A DNA stretch of 64,000 bases from Paragorgia papillata (Eukaryota; Cnidaria; Anthozoa; Scleralcyonacea; Coralliidae), in NCBI GenBank assembly GCA_035771165.1, contig JAWNZC010000299.1, forward strand, positions 394,001 to 458,000, in the 5' to 3' direction. Positions 30,254 to 40,708 of this stretch are shown here, one piece after another. Within the stretch, counting starts at the first letter, position 1; the number at the start of each line of letters is the position of its first letter. Both the position numbers and the translations under genes were made by a program. A model generated the notes under the pieces. The model worked only from the letters and a program-made list of their open reading frames with translations, was not told the DNA's origin and did not search any database.

Positions 30254-30503
30254 ATGCTCATATTTGTTTATATAAGTTTCAGTATTGCGTCTGCCACTGG
30301 TATTTTTGCCTGTGCTATCGGGGCAGAGTGTCTGTAAAGAAGTGCGACAAATCGGGGTGGTTGATTGTACGGATCTTGGACTAGTTCGGCTACCAAAGTT
30401 CCCTTCACAGTTACACAATCGTTGGGTGAAAGTGCTGGATCTAAGTAGAAACCTTCTAAATAGCTTAGACGAAGGAGATGTACTTGCCCTCTTTCCCAAC
30501 CTA

Positions 30504-30763
30504 CAATCCTATCAAAAATTAGTGTGGACAGCGCGTGCATAAATCTCTGTGTCTGGTATTTCCCTTGTTATCTTGCAAAAATAGGCCCCTTGGCCCCCGT
30601 TGCCCCTTTCAATGTTGATAAATGAATGAACTGGACTTGATAAAAATGTATTGTGAGATGCAACATTAAAGGGGGACGGGGGGCGGAATGGGGGGAAAGA
30701 ATATGTATGAACATTAATTTGTTTGTTTAGAGTGGACTGTCCACATAATTTTGGTCAGGATTG
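30504..30763 (+). repeat. left direct repeat of composite element 1
   Basis: 260 bp, nearly identical to 31921-32179 (a handful of substitutions and small indels). It carries terminal CAATCC...GGATTG and an internal inverted pair (TTTCAATGTTGA against CAACATTAAA) around a C-rich/G-rich core. Confidence 0.85.
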
Positions 30764-31088
30764 TCTGCAAAAAACAAGATAAAACATTTGGAAATTTCTC
30801 TTATCACAAGGCTTCCGATGTAATATTTCAAACGTGACAATGGCTTTCGTGAACAAATTCACTGTTTAGTGAGCTTTAACAGCGAATCTGTAGGATAAGA
30901 AGTTTTTGTAGTGACGGTCTTTTCAGGTCGCATTTTTTTGTCTTCACAACTTAATGACTATTTTGTGCTCGTTTACTTTTCTGCTGATGACTTTGGTTTA
31001 AGTTGCTAATTAATTCTGTCACAAATTGCCCTTGTCAAAACAGTAGAATTGCGTTATCAGATTACAAGATATTGAATGCACTCAACAT

Positions 31089-31330
31089 CGAATACCGGCG
31101 CGATCCCCTGACTTAAATCCAATCGAAAATATTTTCCATATCGTAAAAAAACAGCTAGAAGAAGAAGCGAACATTTGCGTATAACAAATGAGCCATTTCA
31201 GGCTTTTCAGGACAGAGTCTTTCGGTGTTTGGATAACTTGAGTGTTGACCTCATTGACCGCACAATCCAAAGTATGCCTAAGCGCATTGCAACTATATTA
31301 AGTCGGAAAGGAATAAAGCTGAAATACTAA
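31089..31330 (+). pseudogene. Tc1/mariner transposase C-terminal relic
   Basis: Reads PARSPDLNPIENIF, the classical catalytic block of Tc1/mariner DD(34)E transposases, followed by VKKQLEEEA. A stop and frameshift follow near 31182. The frame then continues through DLIDRTIQSMPKRIATILSR to KGIKLKY at 31328. Upstream catalytic residues are not recognisable. It sits in the interior of the composite element and identifies the likely superfamily. Confidence 0.75.
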
Positions 31331-31920
31331 ATTAATGTAAATTGTTACTCCGATCTCGTCTGTTTAAGTAAGTTACGCATACGTAACAACACCATGTACT
31401 CTTATAAATATTTTCTGAACGTTAATTATTTTATTTACTTGAGTTGTGGGATAAATAAATTAAACGGTACACAGCTGTGTATTGTGATAGTAAAATGAAT
31501 TGCTTGTGTCTTATTTAAACAAACGGTGCACAAATGTGTACCGTCGAACTTCCAGCCGACCTCAGTGATCCATTAAACTATTACAAACGTCATTAGCTAC
31601 GTAACCATAAATGTCTCGCATGTAATGTTCATAAGGTATAAGCTCTTTGCATAGCTTCATTTCTATTTCAATATATAGTCTCATTATTACACGCCGGTTC
31701 GTTTAATCAAACACGTTCGTTCTAATAGACGTCACTGCTGACAGCATAAATACCACTTAACATTGAAAACAATAGGCCTCTTTTATCACAAATAAATAAG
31801 ATAGAAAGAACATGAACATACGTCTTATGATCTCTGTTAAACAAACAACCCTATTGTGCGCCGTCTTAGGTCAATTATAAACGCTTAAATTTGGTATTTC
31901 TACTCAGTCATATTTTCAGA

Positions 31921-32179
31921 CAATCCTGGCAAAAATTAGTGTGGACAGCGCGTGCATAAATCTGTGTCTGGTATTTCCCTTGTTATCTTGCAAAAATAGG
32001 CCCCTTGGCCCCCGTTCCCCCTTTCAATGTTGATAAATGAATGAACTGGACTTGATAAAAATGTATTGTGAGATGCAACATTGAAAAGGGGGACGGGGGC
32101 GGAATGGGGGGAAAGAATATGTATGAACATTAATTTATTTGTTTAGAGTGGACTGTCCACATAATTTTGGCCAGGATTG
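31921..32179 (+). repeat. right direct repeat of composite element 1
   Basis: 259 bp in the same orientation as 30504-30763, preceded by CAGA and followed by the target TA. Confidence 0.85.
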
Positions 32180-32796
32180 TAGTTCTTGTTATTCTCCGTG
32201 AAAACCCTATTAAATGTAAGCGGTTGCATTTTTCGAGGGTGAGGATAAAAGCAGACTGCGCTGCAATGTCAACGACGGAAACTTTGACACCAACAGCAAG
32301 ACACACTCATACCGGATTGGTTTACTCGTCCCTCAGACTGGAATACAGTTATACTTTATATACGGCCTGTTTAAATGTCAACATTATCACCCTTGGTGTA
32401 CACCCTACGAGAGTCCGACCAGACTCAGTAAGCAAGAGCGTTGAGAAAACTGAAGAAGAGGGAACCATGAAGGAGGACCACGCTAGAAGAAGAAGAAGAA
32501 GAAGGATTATTTTTGTTACAGTTGGATGTTTACTTGGGCTGCCACTGATTTTTATTATAACCGCGTGCCTTGTTCGATTTAGGACATTCATCTGCAAGAA
32601 GACAAATGTTTCCCAACCACCAATGGAAATGATCAATCAGGGTGGGGGTATCGACAGTTTGGGATCAAACAATAGTGAAGAACTAAGCAGTGATAGTAGT
32701 GTCTTGTACTGTCGAACATTCAACGTGAGGAACAACTGGAGCGATTTAGTTATGGTTACTTATGTTGAAAAACTGCATGTGTATACTGATTTATAA

Positions 32797-35700
32797 ACTG
32801 GTTTATAACATAAGGGAAACGGTTTTTGGTTATTATATTATGTTAAATTGTTGTTTTTGTATAATTTATGCTAAATTGTTGTTGTCATATATAGACAATC
32901 GATAATATGTAACTTTGGTACTTATCGGTTAGTTTACTTTTTGTCTACGGACCCCTCCTGCAGTAGCCAGCGTCACAGCATTCGCGGGGCAAAAAGGTGC
33001 GGGGCGGAATATGCATGCATGCATCAGTGCATATAAATAAAGTTTACCTTACCTTACCTTACCTTAAATCGCCTTTCTATAATTTATCCCAATTATTTGC
33101 AATTCAGCAATGTTCGTGGCAACTAATGATAATGAAGAATTCATAAAAAAGAAAAACTCTTATCAATTATAAGAGATCGACTAAAAATAATAAAGTATCG
33201 TACATCGCTGTGATGTTGGATTCGATTTAAAACTTCGTTCGGCCACCGCATTTTTTCTAACTATTTGATCATTCGCTAACTCAGTGCGCAGTACCTGACG
33301 ATTGATGGAGTAGGACTCCCAAACGTCGTACAAAAATAAAGTTTTACTGTTTTAAAAGCCTTTGGTCGTTAATATGTTTATGGAATTTTACATTCTCAAA
33401 CAGTAATACGCTGTCTATAAAGCCTGTAAAAATCTTAACGAACTCACTTCAATCCCTGCTATTAGGCGGTGAGACAAAAGGTCTCCGAGGTCCGTTGCCT
33501 ACAACGAAACATTTTAAAACAGTAAGTTAACCGATTAAATGTTGTGTAGTAAGCTTGATTCAAAGATGTCCAATCACAACGAAGTACTTATATCATTGAT
33601 AGTAGCTAGATCACAGAACATAAATAAAAATTAATAGTTGTTAATATGCATGCTTGGGAATATACGACCCATGCAAGACTTAAAAACGTTGGTTCATATT
33701 TTACATTTACAAATAATAATTGAAAATGATATGAATTATTCGTCCACTCATACGCGAAATTCAGTTAACAAACTAAATGCCATTTTGAAACACGTCTTGT
33801 GTTATTTGAAGATTCATGTGCCATCGAGTTATTCATAAAATATTATATACTTTACAAGCGTACAAATTTTCCCATTGCACGAGCGTCAATTTAAACCAAA
33901 ACATTACATTTTGAATGGAATAAAATCCCTTCGTGGTAACTGCAAGGGGGGGACCTGGACATGTACATCTAGGGCAAGGAACAGTCAAAATGTCTTGGTA
34001 TATAGTTCGGGCCAACTGGCCTAATCGGACCACAAAAGCATAGACAGAGCCAATTAGGGCCTAATCGGGCCGTAATACGACAAATAACTACTTCGAGGAA
34101 ACCCGAAACATGTTTATCTTTATACCGATCGATGTTCAATTTAATGTGAATAAAACAAAAGTAAAACATGTGTATAAGACTTATTATAAATACAAATATA
34201 ATTTGTACAAAATAACAAAGAAACGTCTTACGGTTATATACAGAAGAAATATGATGAGTTAGATAAGTCTAAATATAAAGCAATGACCATTACCGCTACG
34301 TAGGCTGTTAGACAATTATGCCATGACTTAGGAAACAATACCAGATTTCAACAGAATAAAAGAATGTCACAATTTGGACTGAACATGAAAGTACAAGTCT
34401 CTTGTATCGTATAACTAAGCACTTCACGTTTGAATATTTAGATCATGTATACTGAGCACTCAGGGGATAGATTCAAGCATATATGACTTGTGGTTACACA
34501 TGATAAAATATGATCGTTTCAGAAGATGCATATACAACCGAGAAACGAATTGAAATCAAAATATTCCCGTGTAAAATATTAGTAAATAATGAAAACAGTA
34601 ATTTATTTTATGCAACTAAAGGGACGGGAGGTCATTAAATATTACACTTGTATACACCTAATGCTAATTTAGTACGGTCATCAATAGCAAACATTGCACT
34701 ATTGATATTTTCCCAGTTTCATGTAGTGAGTAATTCAAGAAACTAAAATACTAACATTTCGTTATTCACAAGAAACAACGAACAACTGTCATGTCCAAAG
34801 TTTAGAGGTTTCACACTGAAATTTATTACGTAGATATTTATTCAGTATAATTATGAACAATAAAAAAATATATCAAGTATGTAAAATATTTTCAGCAAGA
34901 CAAGACAATTCGGAAAAATGACGTGTCAACAAAGAAATGTCTTACGGACACAGGAGCGAACATGGCTATTTTTAGAAAAAAATCAGCAATGCTAAATCAC
35001 TAAATATGACATTATCCCACGTTTATTTCCAATAGAAAGTCTTCGATCCAAATTTGCATTTTGTACCCACATCAACGAAATGCTTCATAAGTTCAAGATA
35101 ACGTCTTAGCCTTTGTTGCGTTGAAATGAAAAACTATACGTTCAACGTTCGTGTACGTTCAATATCGGCAAAACAGATATTTTCCCACAAAAAAAAGCAG
35201 TGCCAAAGCTTCGCTATAAATTTTCGTGCAGGGTGAAAAAGCAATTACGCGACACTGCTAATACGTTCATTCTTTTCAAAAACAAAAACAAAAGTCATAT
35301 CAACCATGGCATTGTTTTATCGCAAACGAAAGACTTTTGCATTTCAATTAGCGTCAGCCTGAATTTGCTTTTGTTTGGCGCCATTTCAATCGTCTTTCAC
35401 AGTTCTTCCACCGGCACTGCCTAGTCGCCTTTGCAATGAATCAACTTTTATGGATTCTCTGTACCAATTTGGATGTTGGATAACAATTCTTTCTATGAGG
35501 ATGGTGTAACATTTCACAAGTTTATACAAATGACAGTCTCCCACTAATAAACCGTGTAACATGTAAAGTCTTCTAAGGTTAGTAACGCATTTTACAAATT
35601 CATTCCGCTAATAAGAAACCCGCAATGTTACAACAAAAACGTAAAACGAAAAAAGAAACACGATCAGACTTCCAGCAAATATCTTATACAAGGTAAAATT

Positions 35701-35979
35701 CTGCAAACACCTGGTAATTACTGGGAAAATACCTTAATGACATTTTTAAATCATTAGAGGCCTTACATATATTACATTCGCACAAAATACGTTCATTACT
35801 AGCACGGGTGTATAACATTGGACTTTATACTGTTTTGTTATAAGATTAGTCATGAAAATATTAAACGTAAACAAAGGAAAAGAAACCCACGAAGGTGTTC
35901 ACAAAAGAACCAAAATGTAAAGCAATGTTACAACGAATATGTAAAACAAAAAACACGTTCAGATTCCCAGGAAATATTT
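32797..35979. other. non-coding right arm of the 17-kb element
   Basis: No convincing gene. It contains a (TTACC)n microsatellite at 33044-33066, the GGCCC-rich segment 34010-34080 that is an inverted match to 26090-26160, and near the TIR a partial tandem duplication (about 35620-35755 and 35925-36030). Confidence 0.45.
33044..33066 (+). repeat. (TTACC)n microsatellite
   Basis: Just over four and a half copies of TTACC. Confidence 0.9.
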
Positions 35980-36030
35980 TGCAAACACCTGGTAAGTAAT
36001 TACTGGGAAAATATCTTAAAGTCATTAGGA
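35620..36030 (+). repeat. duplicated inner edge of the right TIR
   Basis: The segment TTGCAAACACCTGGTAA..TTACTGGGAAAATA and its left flank (AATGTTACAAC..GTAAAAC) occur twice about 290 bp apart. Only the inner boundary of the right arm is duplicated; the left arm has one copy. Confidence 0.65.
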
Positions 36031-37103
36031 ACAAGGTCTAACAATTTGGCCGGATATCCCATCACCTCGATCGAAACCTACCCAGTAACCATGGTTGATG
36101 GATAATGTATGTCTGACGTATAAACAATTAGTCAAAAGCTAATGATATGAACTTTGCTAAATCACAATATTAACTATAACTTTCTTCGTTCAAATTTGTA
36201 CATGTACATGAATGTTCAAAATATAACTTGGAGAAAAAGAAAAACATTCGCATCAATAAGCGGATTACCCCATAGTTTAACAAAATTAGACCAGTCATAG
36301 TATATTGAATCAGGTTTTGTTTATTTCAGCATATGTTTAGGAATATTACAGGACTCAGGACACATTTCAACATCGTACTTTATACAAGATTAAAAGTTTG
36401 GATTTTAAGACGTTGTCTCTGTTTCAAACAAAACAATACTCGCCAGTCTTTGCAAGTATATTTTAGCAGTTCAAGTCCATTAACTTGTGGTATCATGTCA
36501 TGTAAAGAGTTCATAAACTTTTCGACAATTTTCGCTTCAGAAATTGTTTCCAACGCCACGTCAAAGTACAACCAAATTCGTTCGTCTGATTCCATCATTA
36601 AACAGTCGTGTTGCCTCTGTGATGGATGGTCGATACGACAGCCATTACAATTCTTCAATACCAAAGCAGAAATGTTTGAAGCAACTTCGTCGGTATAACA
36701 ATTTAATAGTTTGTCTTCAATCACCTTCTGTCGATGACTCAGAAATCTTCCTTCATCACCAACATCGCCACGTACTTCACACATGTTACTTGCCATCGTT
36801 TACAGTGTTCTCCTTACAAAAATTTGAAGTTGTGTTCTAACCACTTGTCAAAAAAACAACTAGTTTTCCCCCCCATTTTTGACTTTTTTAAAATGCTCTA
36901 AAACATTGCTACGAACTTCCATCAAGCCTATTTCCGTTTCTAAACCTCATACTTGTCTGACCGGTTTCTCTATTCAAAAACGTATTTCCGGTTCACATGC
37001 GCGCCGACAGGGCTCACGCGGACAGCCCTGGTAACTAAAAGCTAGGGGTAAGAGCTCCTGAAAAATGCTGACTCAGCTGTACTATACCTGTGGCCTATCT
37101 ACT
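35980..37103 (-). repeat. right terminal inverted repeat of the 17-kb element
   Basis: Inverse match to 20015-21147, ending GGCCTATCTACT at 37103. Confidence 0.8.
36380..36796 (-). pseudogene. right-TIR copy of the 142-aa Cys/His protein, frameshifted
   Basis: Starts MASNMCEVRGDVGDEGRF and matches the left copy through GLELLKYTCKDW, including GCRIDHPSQRQHDCLM. After about residue 117 the frame shifts and the C-terminus becomes unrelated. Only the left copy is therefore full length. Confidence 0.65.
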
Positions 37104-37109
37104 TCCGTG

Positions 37110-37690
37110 AGCGTAAGCATAGAGTTCATCGACGAAAAGAACAAAGAAACCCTCAACAGAGAAGTGGACCCATATATCGACAAAATGCCGTACTTGGCAA
37201 GAGACAGCATGAACAGCCAGTCAGGCGAGCCTATCACAAAAATTGGTGCCTGAGTGACATATCTCAGGAAAGTGCATCTCAAGAATGTCCGTATGGGCGC
37301 CACAAGACTGATATCCGCCTTAATCGAGAGGTGCAACAACAAGAGGGTAAAGCAAAATAAAGGTTCATGCGTACAGGACTACATTTGGGAAGCATGCAAG
37401 GGGCGCCAGGGTTCAAAAACTATAGCAAACACAAGCTCATGGAAGAGTTAAACAGATTTGTGGATGATTATAAGAAACGGCCAAACACGAAAGAAATCGT
37501 CGAATGGCGAAACGGGTGTCACACCAACGTGTCAATATACGCATTGGACCCCTTCTACAAAACATTTGTATCGGAGCCGGCACCATGTAGATACAGAAAA
37601 ACAACCAGACTATGCTTTGTCGTGAAAGATGAGCATTGTTATCCCATATTAAACGATGATCTCAGGCAAAAAATCTCGAATGGGTCGTAA
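37110..37690 (+). pseudogene. replicon protein, N-terminal and middle segments
   Basis: The first frame ends at a stop near 37253 (SQSGEPITKIGA). A further frame at 37367-37690 contains KNYSKHKLMEELNRFV, TRLCFVVKDEHCYPI and LNDDLRQKI. A (V/L)VK-x-HCYPI block typically precedes the exonuclease/polymerase part in related viral polymerases as I recall them. Continuation in yet another frame is seen from about 37700 (LPAGHKGK) to 37930. At least three frameshifts separate these pieces. Confidence 0.45.
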
Positions 37691-37940
37691 AGCACCTTGA
37701 CCTTATACAATGGTACTCACACCAATCAGAGGACAAAATTATCAGATGCGAAACAATTTATGAATATCAAAACATCATCGGCAACACCAAGGGGCGCTTG
37801 ATTGTGTTACCAGCAGGGCACAAAGGCAAGCACACCCTGCTGAGCACAATCGACCGCACGCACAGACACAGAGAAATTTCATTACGACAGCAGAAACCAG
37901 ATAGATGGATTTATGACACCAGACCTCGCTAACATGGTAG

Positions 37941-38855
37941 TTGTCGACAATGACTTTGACACGAGACGCGACATATGCAAAAAACTATACGAGAAGTACA
38001 ATTGAACAGTTTCAGTTTACCAACCAGGGACTGACAACCATAGCAATTCATCTCTATGAGCACTTAAATGGCTTCTTACAAAAATCAGACTACAACAGAG
38101 AGACAATGGCTGTTTTGGATGATATGTATCCCAAAGCGATGCAACACACATTTGTACTGGATGGTATCGACGAGACACCTGAACTGAACTCCACTGGGGG
38201 GACAATCTCATTTTACATCAGTAAGTGTTACCCAAGCATCCTGATAGACAACCGTCACAACATCCCAATATACACCATACACAACAGAGTTGAACCATTC
38301 GACGGGGTACTGAAAACTGGGGAGTATTACATAGACGAGACACACGTGACCAAGTACACCACACGAACGAAAGAGCCAGTGATCATTGAAGCTGGATTTT
38401 ACGGCAGAAACTTAATCCACTACCTGCTGGCGGAGAAAATAATAACCCTCGAAGAGATCAAGTATCAATTGGTCGCCGATCGATCGTTTAAGCATAACGC
38501 ATTTGAGGGATTCATAAAGTATCTGTTCCAAACGTTCGATGAAAAGATCGCGAAAATGGTGGCTAATCAATTTATTGGACATTTGGGAACCAAATACGAT
38601 AAGTCATATAATGGCTTTACCACAACCAGCTACGAGACGGCATGTAGTGCCTGGACGGAAGCCAGTGAACACGGTATGAGACTCTCAATCAACCATCTGG
38701 GGGAGATATACCTGATTAGACTGATAGACGTTAAGAGAAAGTCAACAGAAAATTGCTCTATTAATAGGCACATTATATCTGGCGCAATCATGAAAATTAT
38801 GGCACTAATGGACGGCGTTTGTGGTGAGGACACTGATAGTGGGATACAACACTGA
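37941..38855 (+). pseudogene. family B DNA polymerase-like segment
   Basis: 304 residues. SFYISKCYPSIL followed by IPIYTIHNRVEPFDG, GEYYIDET and GRNLIHYLLAEKIIT matches the motif A neighbourhood of viral-type PolB, where the polymerase Asp normally precedes the (S/N)KCYxSIL stretch; here Tyr (FYIS) occupies the likely Asp position. Motif B/C candidates (ANQFIGHLGTKYDKSY) follow. A catalytic YxDTDS equivalent would be near GEDTDSGIQH, which is read in frame at the C-terminus. Identification is by pattern and is tentative. Confidence 0.5.
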
Positions 38856-39041
38856 CGCGGTGTGCTGCAGTGATCCATGCATCGTATGTCCATTGAAGAA
38901 AGACGTAATATTCACACCAGAGATGATCGGGAAAGTGTTTCAAGAAGATGAAGCAACGCATTGGGCATCGATAAAAAATATCGCAATAATCTGACCATAG
39001 AGAACTACACTCTACCCCCTGGCAGCGGAAAGCTAACAACG

Positions 39042-40364
39042 GGGGGGCAGGCTGCGGAAAGACCACTAGTTGATCAGTAACGCCATGGCCAGTAATAACC
39101 CACTTATATTATGTTACTCGAACAAAGCTATAGAAAATGTGAGATCGACGCTACCAGATAAGATGAAAAACACTGTGCACACATTCAATAGCTTCTTCAG
39201 TGAGTACTCTAGCGATGTGGAGAATATGAAGCTGATCATTGGTAGGGACATATTTGTGGATGGGTACTCACTGGTCCCTAATAAGTGGATGACCCTACTG
39301 TACAACTGCTTCACGAGACACAATGTAACTGTTAACCTTTACGGTGATAGCAATCAATGTGACCCAGTAGAGAGCGGGACTGATATCGTTTACAACTATA
39401 CCGTAACTCCCGCGATAAAGGACATGTGTGGCGAGACCGTTAACTTAGAGTACATTCCAGAGAGCGCTAGATACGATGAACAAACAAACACCATGTTAAA
39501 TGGATTGCTTAAAACAGGCCAGATCAAAGTTAAGTTAAACGACGCTATCAAGAGTTATGTCAACATATGCCACTACAACACCACTCGTATTGAACTGAGC
39601 AAATTGTGCTCAGACGCGTATTGTAACGATAAGGAGCATATTGAAGTGCCATTCGTGTGTAACGGTCGCACTGAGAAGTACAATGTGTGTGCGGGCATGC
39701 CTGTCATCTGCACGCAAAACATGAAAGAGTTTGATATGTATAACTCACAACAGTACACCATCAAAAGCATCACCAAAAGTAAGGTGACCGTTAACAGTTC
39801 CTAATGAACGACTTCCGCAAGATGTTCGCCCTAGCGTACTGTATTACCGTGTATAAATACCAAGGAGGGGGGGGGGGGGGAGAGATAGATACGCATTATA
39901 ATATATGGCACGTTGGTGCAATGAATAAAAAACAATTGTATACGGCACTGAGTAGAACAACCAAACTCAAACACATCCATGTTGACAATAGTGAGCTACG
40001 TAACACATATACATATAGGATAGTCAACAAACACAAGACCATCAAGATTGCACACACAGAGTACCAGAAGGGCAAGATCTACAGAATCGACTTTGACGAA
40101 GGTAGGATTTATATCGGATCCACAACCCACACACTGAGAAAGAGGTTGAAAGAGCATCTGAAAAACATTAAGAGTGTCGTATATGCCAACAAAGATAGAA
40201 ACCCAGTTATCTCTCTTCTAACGAACTATCCATGTAAGAATAAAAATAAATTCGAGCGAATGGAAAGAAAACATATCACCAAACTCGCAAAAGAGTATGG
40301 CCCTAGAGTATTAAATAAAAGGGGCAATGAAGAGACCAAAAAGAAAGAAGAGATAAAGCACTAA
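39042..40364 (+). pseudogene. SF1 helicase fused to GIY-YIG endonuclease, frameshifted
   Basis: A Walker A (GAGCGKTT) can be read at about 39044-39068 just before the frame 39070-39804. That frame carries the Walker B-like IFVDGYSLVP (Gly where Glu is expected), motif III LYGDSNQCDPVE and motif IV-like segments. A stop after SKVTVNSS at 39802 is followed in the next frame (39804-40364) by YCITVYKYQGG and QLYTALSRTTK (motifs V/VI). Then comes a GIY-YIG domain (GKIYRIDFDEGRIYIGSTTHTLRKRLKEHL, residues about 89-118) and a basic tail. A G-run at 39865-39880 lengthens the motif V loop. DNA unwinding plus nicking fits replication initiation of a mobile replicon. Confidence 0.7.
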
Positions 40365-40603
40365 TTTAAACTGGAAAACGAAAAAGAGTTAGTGGATAGG
40401 ATCGAAAAGAAGATAACCATTAAGAACAATGTGAGCAGCAAAGATCTGGACATACAGTTCAGAAACGGCGCCAGAAGAGTGAAAATAAAGAAGAGATAGG
40501 AAGGGTGCTCCTTGGAAGAGGCCATGGAATCTATGAAAAACGCACAGGCTAAACTAAGGACCAAACTAGTAAACGAACTCAACTAACGCAACCCGCACCA
40601 TTT

Positions 40604-40708
40604 AACCAGTATTTGTAAACATTTAACCACATTTCGACCCCATTCTGTGAAGCATTTGATTTAACCACTATTTGTAAACATTTCTGTGAAGCATTTGATT
40701 TAACCACT
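40604..40708 (+). repeat. short tandem duplication TTTAACCACTATTTGTAAACATT
   Basis: Variants of TTTAACCA(C/G)TATTTGTAAACATT and TTCTGTGAAGCATTTGAT occur two to three times. The next MITE inserted into the last copy, whose remainder resumes at 41444. Confidence 0.7.

Larger units (their letters stand above)
30504..32179. mobile_element. 1,676-bp composite Tc1-like element with LTR-like direct repeats, TA-flanked
   Basis: Begins CAATCCTATC and ends CCAGGATTG, flanked by TA at 30502-30503 and 32180-32181. Each end is a 260-bp direct repeat (30504-30763 and 31921-32179), and each repeat itself starts CAATCC and ends GGATTG. The inner junctions read GGATTG-TCTG and CAGA-CAATCC, so the internal segment is also inverted at its ends. 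The interior holds a Tc1/mariner transposase relic. The interrupted LRR frame shows that the whole unit inserted at once at a TA. Confidence 0.8.
30285..32796 (+). pseudogene. LRR-transmembrane receptor-like gene split by a composite transposon
   Basis: The left part (30285-30503) encodes an LRR N-terminal cap and repeat: SVCKEVRQIGVVDCTDLGL, VKVLDLSRNLLNSL and ALFPNL. The right part (from 32180) begins LRENPIKCKRLHF, a typical last-repeat/C-cap. It continues through a Thr/His-rich stretch to a basic stop-transfer-like RRRRRRR and a hydrophobic helix (IIFVTVGCLLGLPLIFIITA), then a short tail ending 32796. The two parts stay in phase if the insert and one TA are discounted. It predicts a small type I-like surface protein with a short LRR ectodomain. 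A signal-like sequence upstream (MLIFVYISFSIASA at 30254) is in another frame. It may be cargo of the 17-kb element or captured host sequence. Confidence 0.6.
20015..37103. mobile_element. 17.1-kb Polinton-type element with long TIRs and 6-bp target duplication
   Basis: Both ends read inward AGTAGATAGGCCACAGG and continue as inverted repeats for about 1.1 kb. Polintons begin with AGT and duplicate 6 bp. Here the flanks are ACCGTG (20009-20014) and TCCGTG (37104-37109), five of six matching. The core Polinton genes (PolB, ATPase, capsid) are not recognisable inside. Instead it holds a TIR-borne gene in both arms, a LINE, a nuclease-like relic, inverted zinc-finger genes, an LRR-transmembrane gene and a composite Tc1-like element. 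It could be a Polinton that lost its core, or a non-autonomous element using Polinton ends. Confidence 0.75.
37110..40582 (+). mobile_element. replicon remnant: PolB-like, SF1 helicase and GIY-YIG endonuclease
   Basis: A block of consistently plus-strand coding in several frames, with higher GC than its neighbours, that continues the fragment at 19748-20014. Domain order is: unknown N-terminal region, HCYPI-type segment, PolB-like region, SF1 helicase, GIY-YIG nuclease, Lys-rich tail. This is the equipment of a self-replicating virus-like or plasmid-like element. It is interrupted by the Polinton-type insertion and several frameshifts. Confidence 0.6.

Noticed and set aside
30254..30336. Signal peptide frame MLIFVYISFSIASA as the start of the LRR gene
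   Set aside because: It is in a different frame from the LRR coding and stops after 27 codons; kept only as a possible frameshifted start.
32167..32466. Independent gene starting at 32167
   Set aside because: Its first bases lie inside the composite repeat; the frame is better explained as the continuation of the split LRR gene.
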